A stretch of DNA of 64,000 bases from Spinacia oleracea (Eukaryota; Streptophyta; Magnoliopsida; Caryophyllales; Amaranthaceae). This document shows positions 9,162 to 20,451 of this stretch, in pieces (within the stretch, counting starts at the first letter, position 1; every line of letters starts with the position of its first letter). The stretch lies in NCBI RefSeq assembly GCF_020520425.1, contig NC_079489.1, positions 19,058,001 to 19,122,000 on the forward strand, given 5' to 3'. The position numbers and the translations under genes were made by a program. The notes beneath the pieces were generated by a model. That model was not told the origin of the DNA, searched no databases, and saw only the letters and a list, made by a program, of their open reading frames with translations.

Positions 9162-12100
9162 TCAAGTCCTAAACTGTTGAACAAGCTTAATCAAGCTGTA
9201 GGTCTCGGCATCTGGCCTAGCCCCTCCGAGAATCATCCTCCTTAAAAGGTTGGCATTATAGACCTTGGCCCCAACATAAGCTTTTACTCCGTATAAACTA
9301 TGGTACACAAATGCATATCTAGTATACAGCTTTGCGACTGCACATGCAGTATGTAACTTCATATGGTTCTATGTTTGCCCGCTTCATATCCCCAAAAACT
9401 TTCATCAGTCCTTTTATGTTATGATCATTAGCTTCAATCTTCAAAAGAATGTTCAAAGTTGAGACATGACGGGAAACCTTATCAGCCCTCATTTGGCTGA
9501 GAAGTTTAGGGATCATATTCCTACGCCTAGGGGAGGCATGAAGAATTATGAGACGGTTGAAGACTAAATAAGAGATAGGATATCCTAATTTTCTCATTTT
9601 CTTCATGTACTCTAATGAAAGTCTGACCACTCCTTTTTCCAAGCATGCAATTACAAAATTGTTGTAGAGTAAATCGTTCTGGAATTCGATAGGAACATTA
9701 GTGAACAGTCTCTCACCACGTGATATATCGTGAAGTTTAATGGTAAATTCCAGCAGATATGAATAATCCAACTCTCCTTTGGCCTATAATCTTCTCTCTA
9801 ATAACCCACTCCATTACCTGTCAAACATAAGAAAACTCACATCAACGACAGTCAGCAAGCAGTTACTTATACAATTTGTTTCTTATTCGACTAATTAGCA
9901 GTAACAATCCAGCACACAGACATCAGCAACTCGACTTATACTATCATGATCCTAGGGATAGACTTCTGTTGGGCAAGTTGAACAACGCATTTCTCCCATA
10001 AACGAATCATTTCAAAACAGAAGTAAACAACCAATATTATCTACTATATTCATTCCTGATATCATGGATAACATAAAACCTAAGAATGAGTGATCACATT
10101 CCTGATACCCTGGAAAACATGAATTTTCTTTTTAGCATTCCTCATATCATAGGACTGGTCTTTTAGATGCCCTTGTTGTCACAGCAATAATATAAACCGT
10201 GTCATGATTTTGAGATAATGATAAAAGAAATCGGAGTTATCATCCCATCTTTTAGCCAATGAACCTCTGATTCCTATATCAGAAAACCAGTCAGGCTCAA
10301 ATTAAGCTTTTCACTGTTATACCAAGATCCCCTCTACAACACCTTTGGAGATTCCAGTGCCATTTTCTTAGCAGCAGCATTCAGTTTTCTATCAGAGAAC
10401 ATATCCTGATTCAGCTATTTCATGACCATCAAGACTTTTGAGCTTGATAGCTGGTATCTTAGACATACATAGGCAGACAGCACTGCTAATTTGGAGACCA
10501 ATGGAACTATGGAACAGGGGAAAGTCCTAATTCAAATGTGGTGCGTAGGACCGTAGGTTGATGCTGGAAAAAGGAGGTCCTATGCTTACTCATAATCAAT
10601 GGGCCTCTTTACTTACAGAGAGTAAACTCACTGTAAAAGGTAATCCCTTAACCTATGTTCCTCCTGTAATTAAAAGATGGCAAGAATGTAGCTAGATTAG
10701 AAAGCTCTGAAGTTGATACACTTTCTGAAATATGGGCAAATGTGTTAGTTATGTATGCTGTTGGTGACACACCCTCTATTGTGTCTGTTATGAGGTTTAC
10801 AGATCAGGAATGGAACCATGTAAGTAAGCTTAGTGTGTATTTACATGATGGTTATTTTATCATCATATTTTCTACTACGGATGATAAAAATGAAGTCCTA
10901 TATGCTGGTCTGCACTCTTCTAACGGAAGGCCAATGATTGTCAAGGCTTAGTCAGCAAACTTCAATTTTCATGAGGAGGTTTTGAGGGTAATTCCACTGT
11001 GGATAAGGTTTGCCCCTTGGATGGCTATTGGTGTTTATAATGCTGTTTTGAACTTAGACGATAGAGTTAATGGGAATCCTGTAGTTGAGGATGAAACTAA
11101 GGATTTTGCAGAGCTACTGGATACTTCTGATCTTTCTCAGCTCCATAGCATTGACCATCAATACTCATGGATGAACAAGGGTAATGGAGAAGGTAGAATT
11201 CTTGGTTAAATTGATAGGGCAGTGGGTAACAGTTTATGTCACTCTCATTTTTCTGGAATACAAGTAGAATACATGAATTTCTCCTTGTCGGACCATACAC
11301 CATTGGTGATCAGCTGCAATCTTCAGCATAATAGCGGAGGAAGGCCTTTCAGATTTTCAAATTATCTTGCTGATCATGAGAACTTTGTTGATATAGTAGC
11401 TGAGCAATGGTCAGCTAATAACCAAGGGGCTGCAATGTATCAGTTGTGGCAGAGGTTACAGAATTTTAAAGCTGCTCTTAAGAACTTGAATAAAAAAGAG
11501 TTTGCACTTTGCAGGTATTTCCGATAGGATTGAAAAGAGGAGAAGTGAGCTTGATTTTGGTTCAAAGTCAGTTGTATGAGAGGCCTGGTGACATCAGGTT
11601 ACATGAAATGGAGAATGATTGTCAGTTTCAACTAAAGAAGTGGCTTCGTATAGAGGAGAGTGCTCTAAGGAAAAATCCAAGATTCAGTGGCTGTAATTGG
11701 GAGATGGCAACAATCGTTTCTTTTTCTCGTTTATGAGAAAGGTTCACTCATAATAGCATAGACGTCTTGCACGAAAAACATGGCAATAGGAATACTGACC
11801 CTCCAGGAATCCAAGAAGAAGTGGTTGGTTTTTATAAAGAGCTTTTAGGCTCTTCAACTAATTGTTTGCAAGGTATTGATGTCCCCTAGATGCATGCCGA
11901 AGAAGTGAAGATAGATTTAACGAAAGCTTATGATTCCTTGGAATAGCCTTATTTGAGGAGTGTGTTAGCTGAGTTAGGCTGCCCTCGTAAGTTTGTGGGA
12001 TGATTATGGAAAGTGTACAATCAATTTCCTATTTCATTCTTATTAACGGCAAGCCTTGCAAGCCTTTCCCTGCGAGGAAGGGTCTAAGACAGGGAGATCC

Positions 12101-14031
12101 CCTGTCCCTTTCTTATTCGCCATTGGAATGGAGTACCCTCTCAAGCTAATTGAGTTCTTTAGGTGATAATCCTAACTTTAATTTTCACCCAAGATGTGAA
12201 AAGGTGAAGTTGACTCGTATTATGTTTGTTGACGATTTATTGATGTTTGCTAGAGGCAGTAGCATGTCTGTTGATCTTTTATTTGCCGAGTTTATGAAAT
12301 TTTCTAAAGCTTCTGGGTTAGAACTTAGAAGCAATGTGGAGAAAAGCAGTTTGTATCTATGTGGGTTATCTATGGATCAAGGAGATTTATCTTTTAGGTA
12401 TTTAGGTGTGCCTTTGGCTTGAAAAAAATAAAATACAATCAGTGTAAACCTCTGATTGAGAAAATGGTGGCAAGAATAAAGACGTGGACTGCAAAACAAC
12501 TTACATATGCAGGAAGGGTCCAGCTTATTAGAGTGGTTTTATTTGGTATTCAATCTTATTGGTCCCAGATTTTTTTGATACCAAAAAGAGTTACGAAGGA
12601 GGTTCAAAGACATTGCAGGACCTTTCTGTGGACAGGTTGTCACAATCCATCTAGGAAAGTGGTGGTTGCCTGGGAGCATTTTCATCTACCTTAGGCTGCT
12701 GGTGGATGGAACTTAATGGATATGCCAAGTTGAAACAGGTCTGCAATTTACAAAATGTTTTCGGCTGTTTCTCAGAAACAAGATAAAATGTGGATTAAAT
12801 GGTTGCACGCGTCATGTTAAAGATAGAGATATATGGAATATGCCCATTCCCAATGGGATTTCATGGGTGCTGAATGTCTTGGACAGTAGGGAAGTTTTGC
12901 AGGTTAAAGATAGAGATATATGGAGTATGCCCATTTCTAATGTGCAACAACTCACTTTTTCAATTAAAAAGCTGTATCTGAAGATGAGAGGTCCTGCTTT
13001 GAATGTCATATGTAACGATAGAGCTAGCCAAAAAGTCTCTTTATCACTTGGCTTTCCCTATTGCGTAGACTTGTAACTAAAGACAGACTTGTAAAATGGG
13101 GTGGACCCTAAATGTGGTTTGTGTGGGGGTGTAGAGTGCAGAATGAGACTACGGAGCATCTTTTCTTCGAATATAACTATTCTTCCAGCATATGGAGCAA
13201 GATTTTGCATTTACTGCTGTTTAACAGAGCAGTTTAGAGTAATTCAGAGGAAGTTCATAAAGTAGCCGAGGCTTGCAGAAGGAAGCAAAATAGGGGGAAA
13301 CTACTTGGGATGTGTTTTACAGAGAGTGTATATATTGTTCAAAGTGTTCAATGACAGATGTTTAGATTCTGCAAATGTTTTCAAGTTTATTACTTTCAAA
13401 GTTGCCAGTAGATGTAATGTTAATGATAGCAAGTTGGTTTTTGGTGTAATGTAATATCTGTGTACATGATAAGCTCTCAGTTTTAACCATTCCTAGACGG
13501 TGGACTACTGAGAGTACATATGCAGATGGTATTACAATTCATACCTTGCACTAAAGGCGAAGGTCAGGTGATTCCATTAAAACAGGAAACCTCTTTTCAA
13601 GCAAATTTATACAAAGAATAGTGACATGAAATAATAATTAAACATGAGATGAATAAGCTATAAGTAAGAGTGAGAGAAAAGACACCTCAAGAGCACGTCT
13701 ATCCAATTTCAGCTTCCTCAAACGGTTGATAGAATGGAAATTATCACCCCTATGAACAGGAAAACCTTCACCCCTCTGAAACACATACCCAATAGATTCT
13801 CCTCTTGGTAGCCTCTCTATTCTTAAAGATAATCTTTAGTGCTTCTTCGCCATTAGAGCTTGAATTTTTCAAACCCAATTCAGATTGCTCACTGGTTGTT
13901 TGAGTACAATATGCAAATGCAGCTACTTTGTTACTCATTTTCAGAGGCACACCAAATGTTCGATGAAATGCCGCAGTGAGCGAACGCCCTAAAGCAAGGG
14001 CGATTACTCTCATATTTGTCAGATGGTTCAC
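9162..14031 (-). pseudogene. P-class PPR protein pseudogene, two exons
   Basis: Exon 1 (14031 to about 13692) gives a presequence-like N-terminus (MNHLTNMRVIALALGRS...) and, after a frameshift near 13800, GEGFPVHRGDNFHSINRLRK up to RRALE. It ends at a GT donor. Exon 2 opens after TGACAG at about 9828 with VMEWVI, so the splice joins in frame. PPR repeats follow (LDYSYLLE, RGERLF, LLYNN, VSTLNILLKIEAN, EVTYC), then the C-terminal LLRRMILGGARPDAETYSL (9263-9205). Exon 2 has a small insertion near 9775, a frameshift at about 9335 and lacks the repeats that should lie between the two halves, so no full protein can be made. The family is organellar (mitochondrial or plastid) PPR. The 3.9 kb intron holds a LINE relic in the opposite direction. 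Confidence 0.75.
10600..13200 (+). mobile_element. Degenerate L1-type LINE
   Basis: Plus-strand relic in many short frames. 10610-10990 resembles the DUF4283 part of plant LINE ORF1 (PLTYVPP..., NEVLYAGLH, PLWIRF). At about 11010 it jumps to the endonuclease (PWMAIGVYNAVLNLDDRVNG, IDRAVGN, LSDHTPLV), so the end of ORF1 and start of ORF2 are deleted. The reverse transcriptase follows (LTKAYDSLE near 11920, GLRQGDPLS near 12085, FVDDLLMFARG at 12229, YLGVPLA), then a zinc-binding zf-RVT region (CGLCGG near 13110). Numerous stops and indels. No poly-A tail or target duplication was found. It lies inside the intron of the PPR pseudogene, antisense to it. Confidence 0.8.
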
Positions 14032-15126
14032 CCCAGTTCATTGGAGAGGTGTATCGGAATTATTGCAGAAATTAAACGAACAAATCCGCTTTGATTAATG
14101 TTCTTCAACTTCTTTGTTTTTGGAGGAAACATGGAAGAAAATAAAGTGGTTATATTTGGGGTTCTTTGATGGAATAGGTAGAACAAGCTTAACAGATACG
14201 GTCATCAGAATTGGGGAAGTATAAACATATTAACAGCTGCAATAAAAAAATAACAATAATAATAGGAGCAATTTCCCTAAAAACGCTAGAAGATGTCAAT
14301 ATTCTATAAATATACCCCATTATGATAAAATTTCCAAACTAAAGAAGAGGTGTCAAAGGAGGAGGTGCGTTGTGGTGCTAAGGACTAGGATTCGTTGAGC
14401 TAGCATCTTGTGGTTCGTTGGGCGAGCGCGGTGGATGTATGTCATTTGTGGTTGTACAAGAGTTGCATGGATGATATGTGCGTTGGGAAGCAACAAGTGG
14501 TGAGCCTCGGAGCTCCACACGATGGCGTTTGTGACTTAGATCGTGGGAGCTTGTCACATGTTGACATTTTCCCAATGCTAAGGCCTCGCGTATTCCACAT
14601 GAGGCAACTCTCATGAGGCTGTGTGTCTTTACTGATGCATGTATCTTGTTACAGGTTAGTATCATTACGTGTAGTTTTCTCTACTTTCGTCGTGTTTGAT
14701 GCTTGTTGCGTATGTGGGGTAGGCTGGCCTGTGTCAAGCCTCGGGAATTCAATCGCCGTGTGGGCGGTCAAAAGTGACATTTAGCTGCAATCAAGAATAT
14801 GTTACAGAGGGACTCGTCTAGAGGGAACAAAGAAGTGAGCCAGAAGTGGAACCACAAATGGGCAGATCATACGGGATTTTGGTTGTAAATAGGGGCTTAA
14901 TGCTTACCGAAGATATTGTAGAAAAAAATAATATGGTACTGACACTATTTTAGATGTTGTAAAAATAAAAAATAAAACCCCTATTTTAGATAGGTTGGTT
15001 GCCCCTAATTAATTAATTTATTTATTTTTGCTTTTATTAATTCCACTTTCTCTTCCTTGTTTTTTTTTTTTACTTACTGATCTTTTCTGGTTTAATTGGA
15101 GACAATGACGATCTCCTACGACAATT
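14032..15126. other. Spacer with a GC-richer block of unknown origin
   Basis: Mostly AT-rich. 14356-14770 is clearly richer in G and C (GTTGGGCGAGCGCGGTGG, CTAAGGCCTCGCG), with only short open frames on either strand and no motif I recognise. It may be a fragment of a repeat. Confidence 0.3.
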
Positions 15127-15178
15127 CAGGTTAGCCGACTCCAAATCATTTTGGGACTAAGACTTTGTTGTTGTTGCT
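15127..15178 (+). mobile_element. 3' end of a tRNA-derived SINE (Au-like)
   Basis: GGTTAGCCGACTCCAAATCA then TTTTGGGACTAAG and a TTGTTGTTG tail match the characteristic 3' end of the plant Au SINE family. The tRNA-related 5' half with boxes A and B was not recognised upstream, so the copy looks truncated. Confidence 0.6.
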
Positions 15179-16133
15179 TTAAGGGTTTAATGAACAAATG
15201 AGTATTAAGTAGTAAAATTTGCTTAAATCATTTTAGATGTGTTATTTATTAACTAGCTCTTGTGCTCGTTCAAAGGCAGGTATATAGTAGTTCTTTAGAC
15301 GTATTTTAAATTTTCACAATTTTTTTATTCACCGGCCGCAGAGGGAGATGGAGTGTATGGGGTAGAATGATTATGAATGAAATGGTGAATTGAGGCTGAT
15401 GTAGAAGATGAAGCGAGAGAGGAGTTAAAACTATAGCAAACAACAACAAAAAAACTGAAAAGAAAAAAAAAACCTAACTTGATGGATGAAAGGAGGGGAT
15501 GGCACATGTCATTGATTCATCTACAATTTCGATTTTTAACTACTAGGTATAGATGTATTTATTTGGCAAAATCGTTAAAAAGTACTCGTTTTTAATAGGA
15601 CTTTATGAATTAGTCCTTATCGCTTTATGTTCTTTTGTCAACCAGTACCTTAACAAAAGCAAACAATACCTCAACTCTGTTATTCCGGCCAAAAAGACTA
15701 TTGACTTTGTTATTTCACCAAATTTCCAAAGAGCCATAGGGTGGTAAAGAATAGAATAGAGATTCAAGCTTTTCCTATGACTGAGAATTGGATGTTACCA
15801 AAACTGTATCTTGGTTAAGTTATAATTTTTAGGCTAACATCAAGATTCAAGACACCACGGACACAATAGAAGTTTTACAAAGTCACGCCAATAGTAGATG
15901 AACCAGAACAAGCAAAATACAACTTTTTGTCAAATCTTTCTTTCAGTTCAGCAATCAGTACAGAATTACATTCACAAACCGTCAGACCACGAAACATCAA
16001 CAGATCAAGATATGCACCAGACCTGAAGATGCCATGGCCTATTTATTCACTTCACATCACAATCATATTTGACAGGAAATAAAACCACACATGTTCAAAA
16101 TACACGAGTCACGAATCAGGATGGTAAGTGCGT
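15179..16133. other. Spacer; right part probably 3' UTR of the metallothionein gene
   Basis: AT-rich with no coding signal. The stretch just right of 15830 lies downstream of the minus-strand metallothionein stop codon and probably includes its 3' untranslated region; no definite poly-A signal was assigned. Confidence 0.3.
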
Positions 16134-16439
16134 TTATTCGCAGGTGCATGGGTCACAGCTGCAGTCGTCTCCACAGCCACACTCAGTCCTTCCATACATC
16201 CTACAAAATGAATTCGACTAAGTCAGAGTTCTAATCATGCAAATACAGTATGTTTTCAGCATCATCTAATTGTCTTAGAAGAACAATCACTATCCACAAC
16301 TCAAACTCAGTGTTCAATCAAACACAAATTGTAAGCACTTTATTGTGCTAGAAATAATCATCAAGAAGGGAATATACCTGTTGCAGTTGCAGTCATCACA
16401 GCTGCAGCTGTCGCCACATCCGCAGTTTCTTGGGGCCAT
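16134..16439 (-). CDS. Metallothionein-like Cys-rich protein, 42 residues, two exons
   Basis: Exon 1 is 16439-16378, exon 2 is 16200-16134, and the intron 16377-16201 has GTATAT...TTGTAG borders. They join in phase to 42 codons plus TAA. The product has twelve cysteines in two blocks, each with the spacing CxCxxxCxCxxCxC: CGCGDSCSCDDCNC (residues 6-19) and CGCGDDCSCDPCTC (28-41). The second matches the C-terminal metal-binding domain of plant metallothioneins (CxCGxxCxCxPCxC). Such proteins bind Zn, Cu or Cd in the cytosol through thiolate clusters. Plant metallothioneins usually have a ~40-residue Cys-free spacer between domains; here it is 8 residues, and each exon carries one domain, so it may have arisen by exon duplication. 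A TATA-like CTATATATAGG lies on the minus strand at about 16551-16561. No frame defects. Confidence 0.75.
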
Positions 16440-16550
16440 TTTCTTTCTTGGAGATTGCAGATTACAATTGGGAAAAAGAGGTTGCAAGACAGACAGAAAA
16501 TTATATAAGAGCAATGTAGTTGAGATGATTTAGAATAATGAACATTGACA

Positions 16551-16561
16551 CCTATATATAG
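16551..16561 (-). promoter_or_regulatory. TATA-like element of the metallothionein gene
   Basis: CTATATATAGG on the minus strand, about 115 bp before the start codon at 16439. Spacing suits a leader of about 80-90 bases. Assigned by position only. Confidence 0.45.
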
Positions 16562-17430
16562 AATGTAAGAGGCAACATAGGAAATATTCAATCGTACACG
16601 TCTAAGAATCCTGGCCTTTCAAAATGTCAACTGATCCTATGATGTCACTTTTCACACATCACACTCAGGACCAAGTATATCAGCTTAAGTCTTGAGTATT
16701 ATACAAACATAGGCGAAGAAAGGGTCAGCAGAGCTAAAGAAATTTTAAGAAATTGATATTCCATACACGTTTCTTGCCATATACGGAGTGTGAGGTATTT
16801 TTCTTCTTCTATAATCCTACCTAAGCCTGGATTTAGTTGACACCAGTTTAAAACTTAAATTAAATCCCAACCAGAGAAAATATTGTATATTTAATGACAG
16901 CTGAGGGCCTGAGGTTGATATGTCTTATGTGGTGCAAATCATTCATTTTAATTCAGAGTCCTCCAATCTCATCAAAGGTTGGATTTTAACCAGAACTTTC
17001 ATTTGTCTTGTTGCACAGAGCTGATAATTATTAGTAAATCTATTGTATCTAGAACTTTCATTAGAGCTAATAGCCTGATAATTATTAGTAAATCTATTGT
17101 TGCACAGCCCATGCACAGAACTTTCGCTTGCTCTTCTAAGTTCTATCAAAGTGGTCCCAAAACTTTATTTCCCTATTTTGTTTTCTATTTAAAAAATTGA
17201 ATTGAATTGAATTTTGAGTAAAAGTGAAGCAGTTGACTCTGGCAACAAGTTTACATATCCAAAAACCTCGAGATTTAACTTTAAACAATCAGAGTCTTTT
17301 ATGTGTATGCTGCAGAATATTAAATGTTAATTAAGCTAAATATCCCACATAGTATGTTATATTGTTATATGTATGAAGACAAACTCAATTAAAGAATAAC
17401 ATATGAAGAGATTAATTTTAAAATAATCAG
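16562..17430. other. AT-rich spacer with short direct repeats
   Basis: Includes the duplicated string ATAATTATTAGTAAATCTAT (about 17023 and 17080) with interspersed copies of AGAACTTTC, and a short AATTG microsatellite at about 17196-17214. No gene seen. Confidence 0.4.
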
Positions 17431-18490
17431 TCAAAACACCGAATCGTTCTAACTTATCTTTTGATATAACTTCAGTGTCATAAACAGCATGAAACATGCT
17501 TCTTTGTCAATTGACATTGAAAATTCCGGTCAAGCTTCAAATATAAGAAAATGATGAAATGCTCCTATCTACATATTAATGAAATCTTCATAGATGAATG
17601 GTTGGCAATGAAGTAACTTAGGTTTAAAAAAATCGAAAGCATAATTCAGTAATCTATGTAATCTTGAGCTCAGTCACAAAAAAATTAGAGGACAGATGCC
17701 CCATTCCCCACTAGCCAACCAATTTAAAAGTTCCACTTTACTATTTTGTTTAAGCAAGTTAATTCTTCTATGAGAAAATCTTGGATGAAAACATTTCACA
17801 TTGTACCGTAAAGAGTTAAAGAGATAAAAAGTCACCCCAAAAACTGATTAAGCATAGTCACCTTCTTTTACATTATGTTTGTGTGCGACCATCTCATCCT
17901 AGATTTGGCTTTCATTTATTAATCAACTTATAGCCCAGTAATTCTAATCTTCTTCATAATACTCCAATATTCGAACCAAATCTTTGAGCTGCGTTCATGG
18001 AGAAATTATTTATTTGCCACCATCTAGTGCAGTACAACACCCACACATGCTAGATTAAGGTACTTTCTATGTGTTGCTACTTGCTAGAAAACATGTCAAG
18101 ACCACGATACACATAAGAACCCCTAATGAATCCTATAAATTAAGAGAAGTAATGGCTCGAACTGTCGAACATGGGGCATGTCTAGGTGAACTGCCTGATC
18201 TATCAACATTGGATGTAAGCAGTGTCAGTCACTGCAAGAATAGTACACATGAGCATCAAAATGCACCTGATTGTTCTGTGTTTCATGCAAGCTAAAAGAG
18301 CACAGCTAATCAAAAGTAAAAGTACCTGGAAGGCTGGAACATCTCCAGGATCCTAGAAGAGGGTGCCTCTGCTTTCAAAGGGATTACACTCTCTACCGAG
18401 TACTGACAGATAGGAGTAACAAGCTCCAGTGGATACTTCCATAACCTGCAGAACAAGACTTGAGTAGTGAATCAACCACAACACCAAGTC
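17430..18490 (-). pseudogene. Decayed tandem copy of the 3' part of the Obg GTPase gene
   Basis: Several blocks match the OBGM gene and its 3' flank in the same order and orientation. 17458-17560 matches 19990-20090 (ACAGCATGAA, GCTTCTTTG, TTGACATTG, CAAATATAAGAA). 17965-18140 matches 20687-20855 (ACCAAATCTTTGAGCTGC against ACCAAATCTCTGAGCTGC, and ACCACGAT...CCCCTAATGA). 18326-18490 matches 21590-21745 (ACCTGGAAG, GGGATT, ATCAACCACAACACCA). The GTPase motifs are not open; the copy is about 1.06 kb against 1.78 kb, so internal sequence is lost. No product is expected. Confidence 0.7.
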
Positions 18491-19309
18491 AATGATTCTA
18501 CTTATAAAAAGAATAAAAAATTTGATTACCAAAAAGCTCATTTATTGTAACAGTCTTTTTCAGAGTCTTCACAGCTACTCTTGAATCAATATATATGCGT
18601 TTTGACGCACCAACGAATCAATCATTTGACAAAAAAAGAAATAAAGGTCCTATGCTTATTCAAATACTATTGTGGTTGAATTATGGTGACAAGAAACAGC
18701 TCGGAATTATCAATTACTCATTAGCAAATCAATATTTACACCTCAATAAATTTAATGAAGTATGTTTAACATGCCCCCTAATTCCAAACATCAAACAGCC
18801 TGTGCAAACTATGTTCATTTCAATCTTGTAATGGAAAAGTGTTTCAGAGTTTGACAGTAGAAACAAATGGAATATGTTTGCTCAAACAGCATAAACGTAC
18901 ACAAGGCATTGATAAATAAGATAACATATTTCTCTTAGTTGTCGTGAGAGCCCTGATTGAGAGATTCAGTACACGTGGCTGTATTGTTTTCTCTTTCATT
19001 TTCTTCCCCCTTGGGGGGGGGGGGGGGGGGGGGGCAATTTCCCTATTTAACACTCATGAGAAGAAACTTCTTTCGTGGGTAATAGGAGTTAGAATGGTTC
19101 CAGTAGACTGCTAAATAGATCGATAGGAAGAGAACTAATGCGATAGTACTAATCATATCAGATGACACATATAGGGGCATATATGATGATGATGCACCAG
19201 GAAACGAACTATCAAGCAGAAGACCTATTTTGCGGTATGGAGCAACAACACGTTTTGCAACCACCAAAAATTCATTAAATAATAATTCCAAGATGCAGTA
19301 TATATTTCA
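18491..19309. other. AT-rich spacer with a 22-base poly-G run
   Basis: Poly-G at 19013-19034, uninterrupted. Short open frames on both strands show no recognisable domain. Confidence 0.4.
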
Positions 19310-19465
19310 TAATCAGATAGGGAAGGAAGATCCAGCCTTTAATAACCTCTCTATGTATGGGATACTCTTATACAAGCATACGAATAACCTGGTCCATCTT
19401 GGGTCTCTTGTCGGGGTCTGGATCAACGCACCCAACGAAGTCAGGAGAGACCACACTAGAGCCCT
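19310..19465 (-). pseudogene. Relic of a receptor-like kinase C-terminal exon
   Basis: Minus-strand translation gives GCVDPDPDKRPKMDQVIRML (about 19442-19383), the subdomain XI region of plant receptor-like kinases (CVDPDxxKRPKMxQVxxML), followed by a stop and EYPIHRE, close to the YPxRED tail of the At2g42960-type group. No other kinase subdomain is found nearby. An isolated exon fragment. Confidence 0.6.
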
Positions 19466-20451
19466 TGTTGATAAATTTGAAAATTCACTTGAAATGTTAG
19501 GATAGGTAAGAAAATTCACTTTGAAAAGGCAAAGAAAACCCAAAAACAAAGGCTAGCTCAGAGATACAAACATTAACAAGAAAAAAAGTTCATTTGAAAT
19601 GAACATCATCCATATATGATCATAACGCATACGCAGTACACTACAAATATTTAGCGTACTTATTTGTTTAGCCCAAACGCAATCCATATTCCTGAAAACA
19701 ATCATTTGATGGAATGCAGCTCCAAAGATCATATTCACCAATATATTATCATTACACATCACAAAAGTTGATAAGCTCATAACATTGTCAAAGCGACCAA
19801 AGCAATTGGCTTTGGCTACAAGTTTTCGAAGGAATAGCATCTACATCCAAAAATAGATAAGTCGATGTCTTTCAGACACCTGACACCTCTGGCGCAGAAA
19901 TATCCTATCTTAATACTTTGTTAGTGAGAGCTTGAAAAAAGGAATATTGATGATTCTTTCAAAACTAATTACATTAAGATTGACTAATTCAAATACGATC
20001 TTTTGCTGTAACTTCAATGAAAGAAAACAGCATGAAGTTTGCTTCTTTGCAAGTTGACATTGTAAATTTGTAGATGTAAGCATCAAATATAAGAAGAAAG
20101 ACTTCTTCTAAACATCATTCCCTATCAGCATAATTACATAATGATAATTGGGTTCACGTTGCAGCAAAATTCAAGTTTATTTTAACTGGAACAATTGAAA
20201 GGCACAATACAAGAAATCTGAGCACCATCTTAAACATTTGAAAAGAAAGAGAGCTCACCATTTTAGAAAAAAGGACATCCCTATAGCCAACTCAATCCAG
20301 AAAGTTGTACTAAAATATATGAAGGCTATGTCCTAGACAACAGCAATAACGAAATACCAAGATATTCTGCTGTTCTTTTTCCTTACCCTACTACCCAGAT
20401 CCCCCCACCCTCTTTACTTTCTCTCTCCTTCATGACTTAATTATGGAATAC
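19466..20451. other. Spacer and 3' flank of the Obg GTPase gene
   Basis: AT-rich. The part from about 19980 is shared with the decayed copy at 17.4 kb and so belonged to the duplicated unit. No gene seen. Confidence 0.4.
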
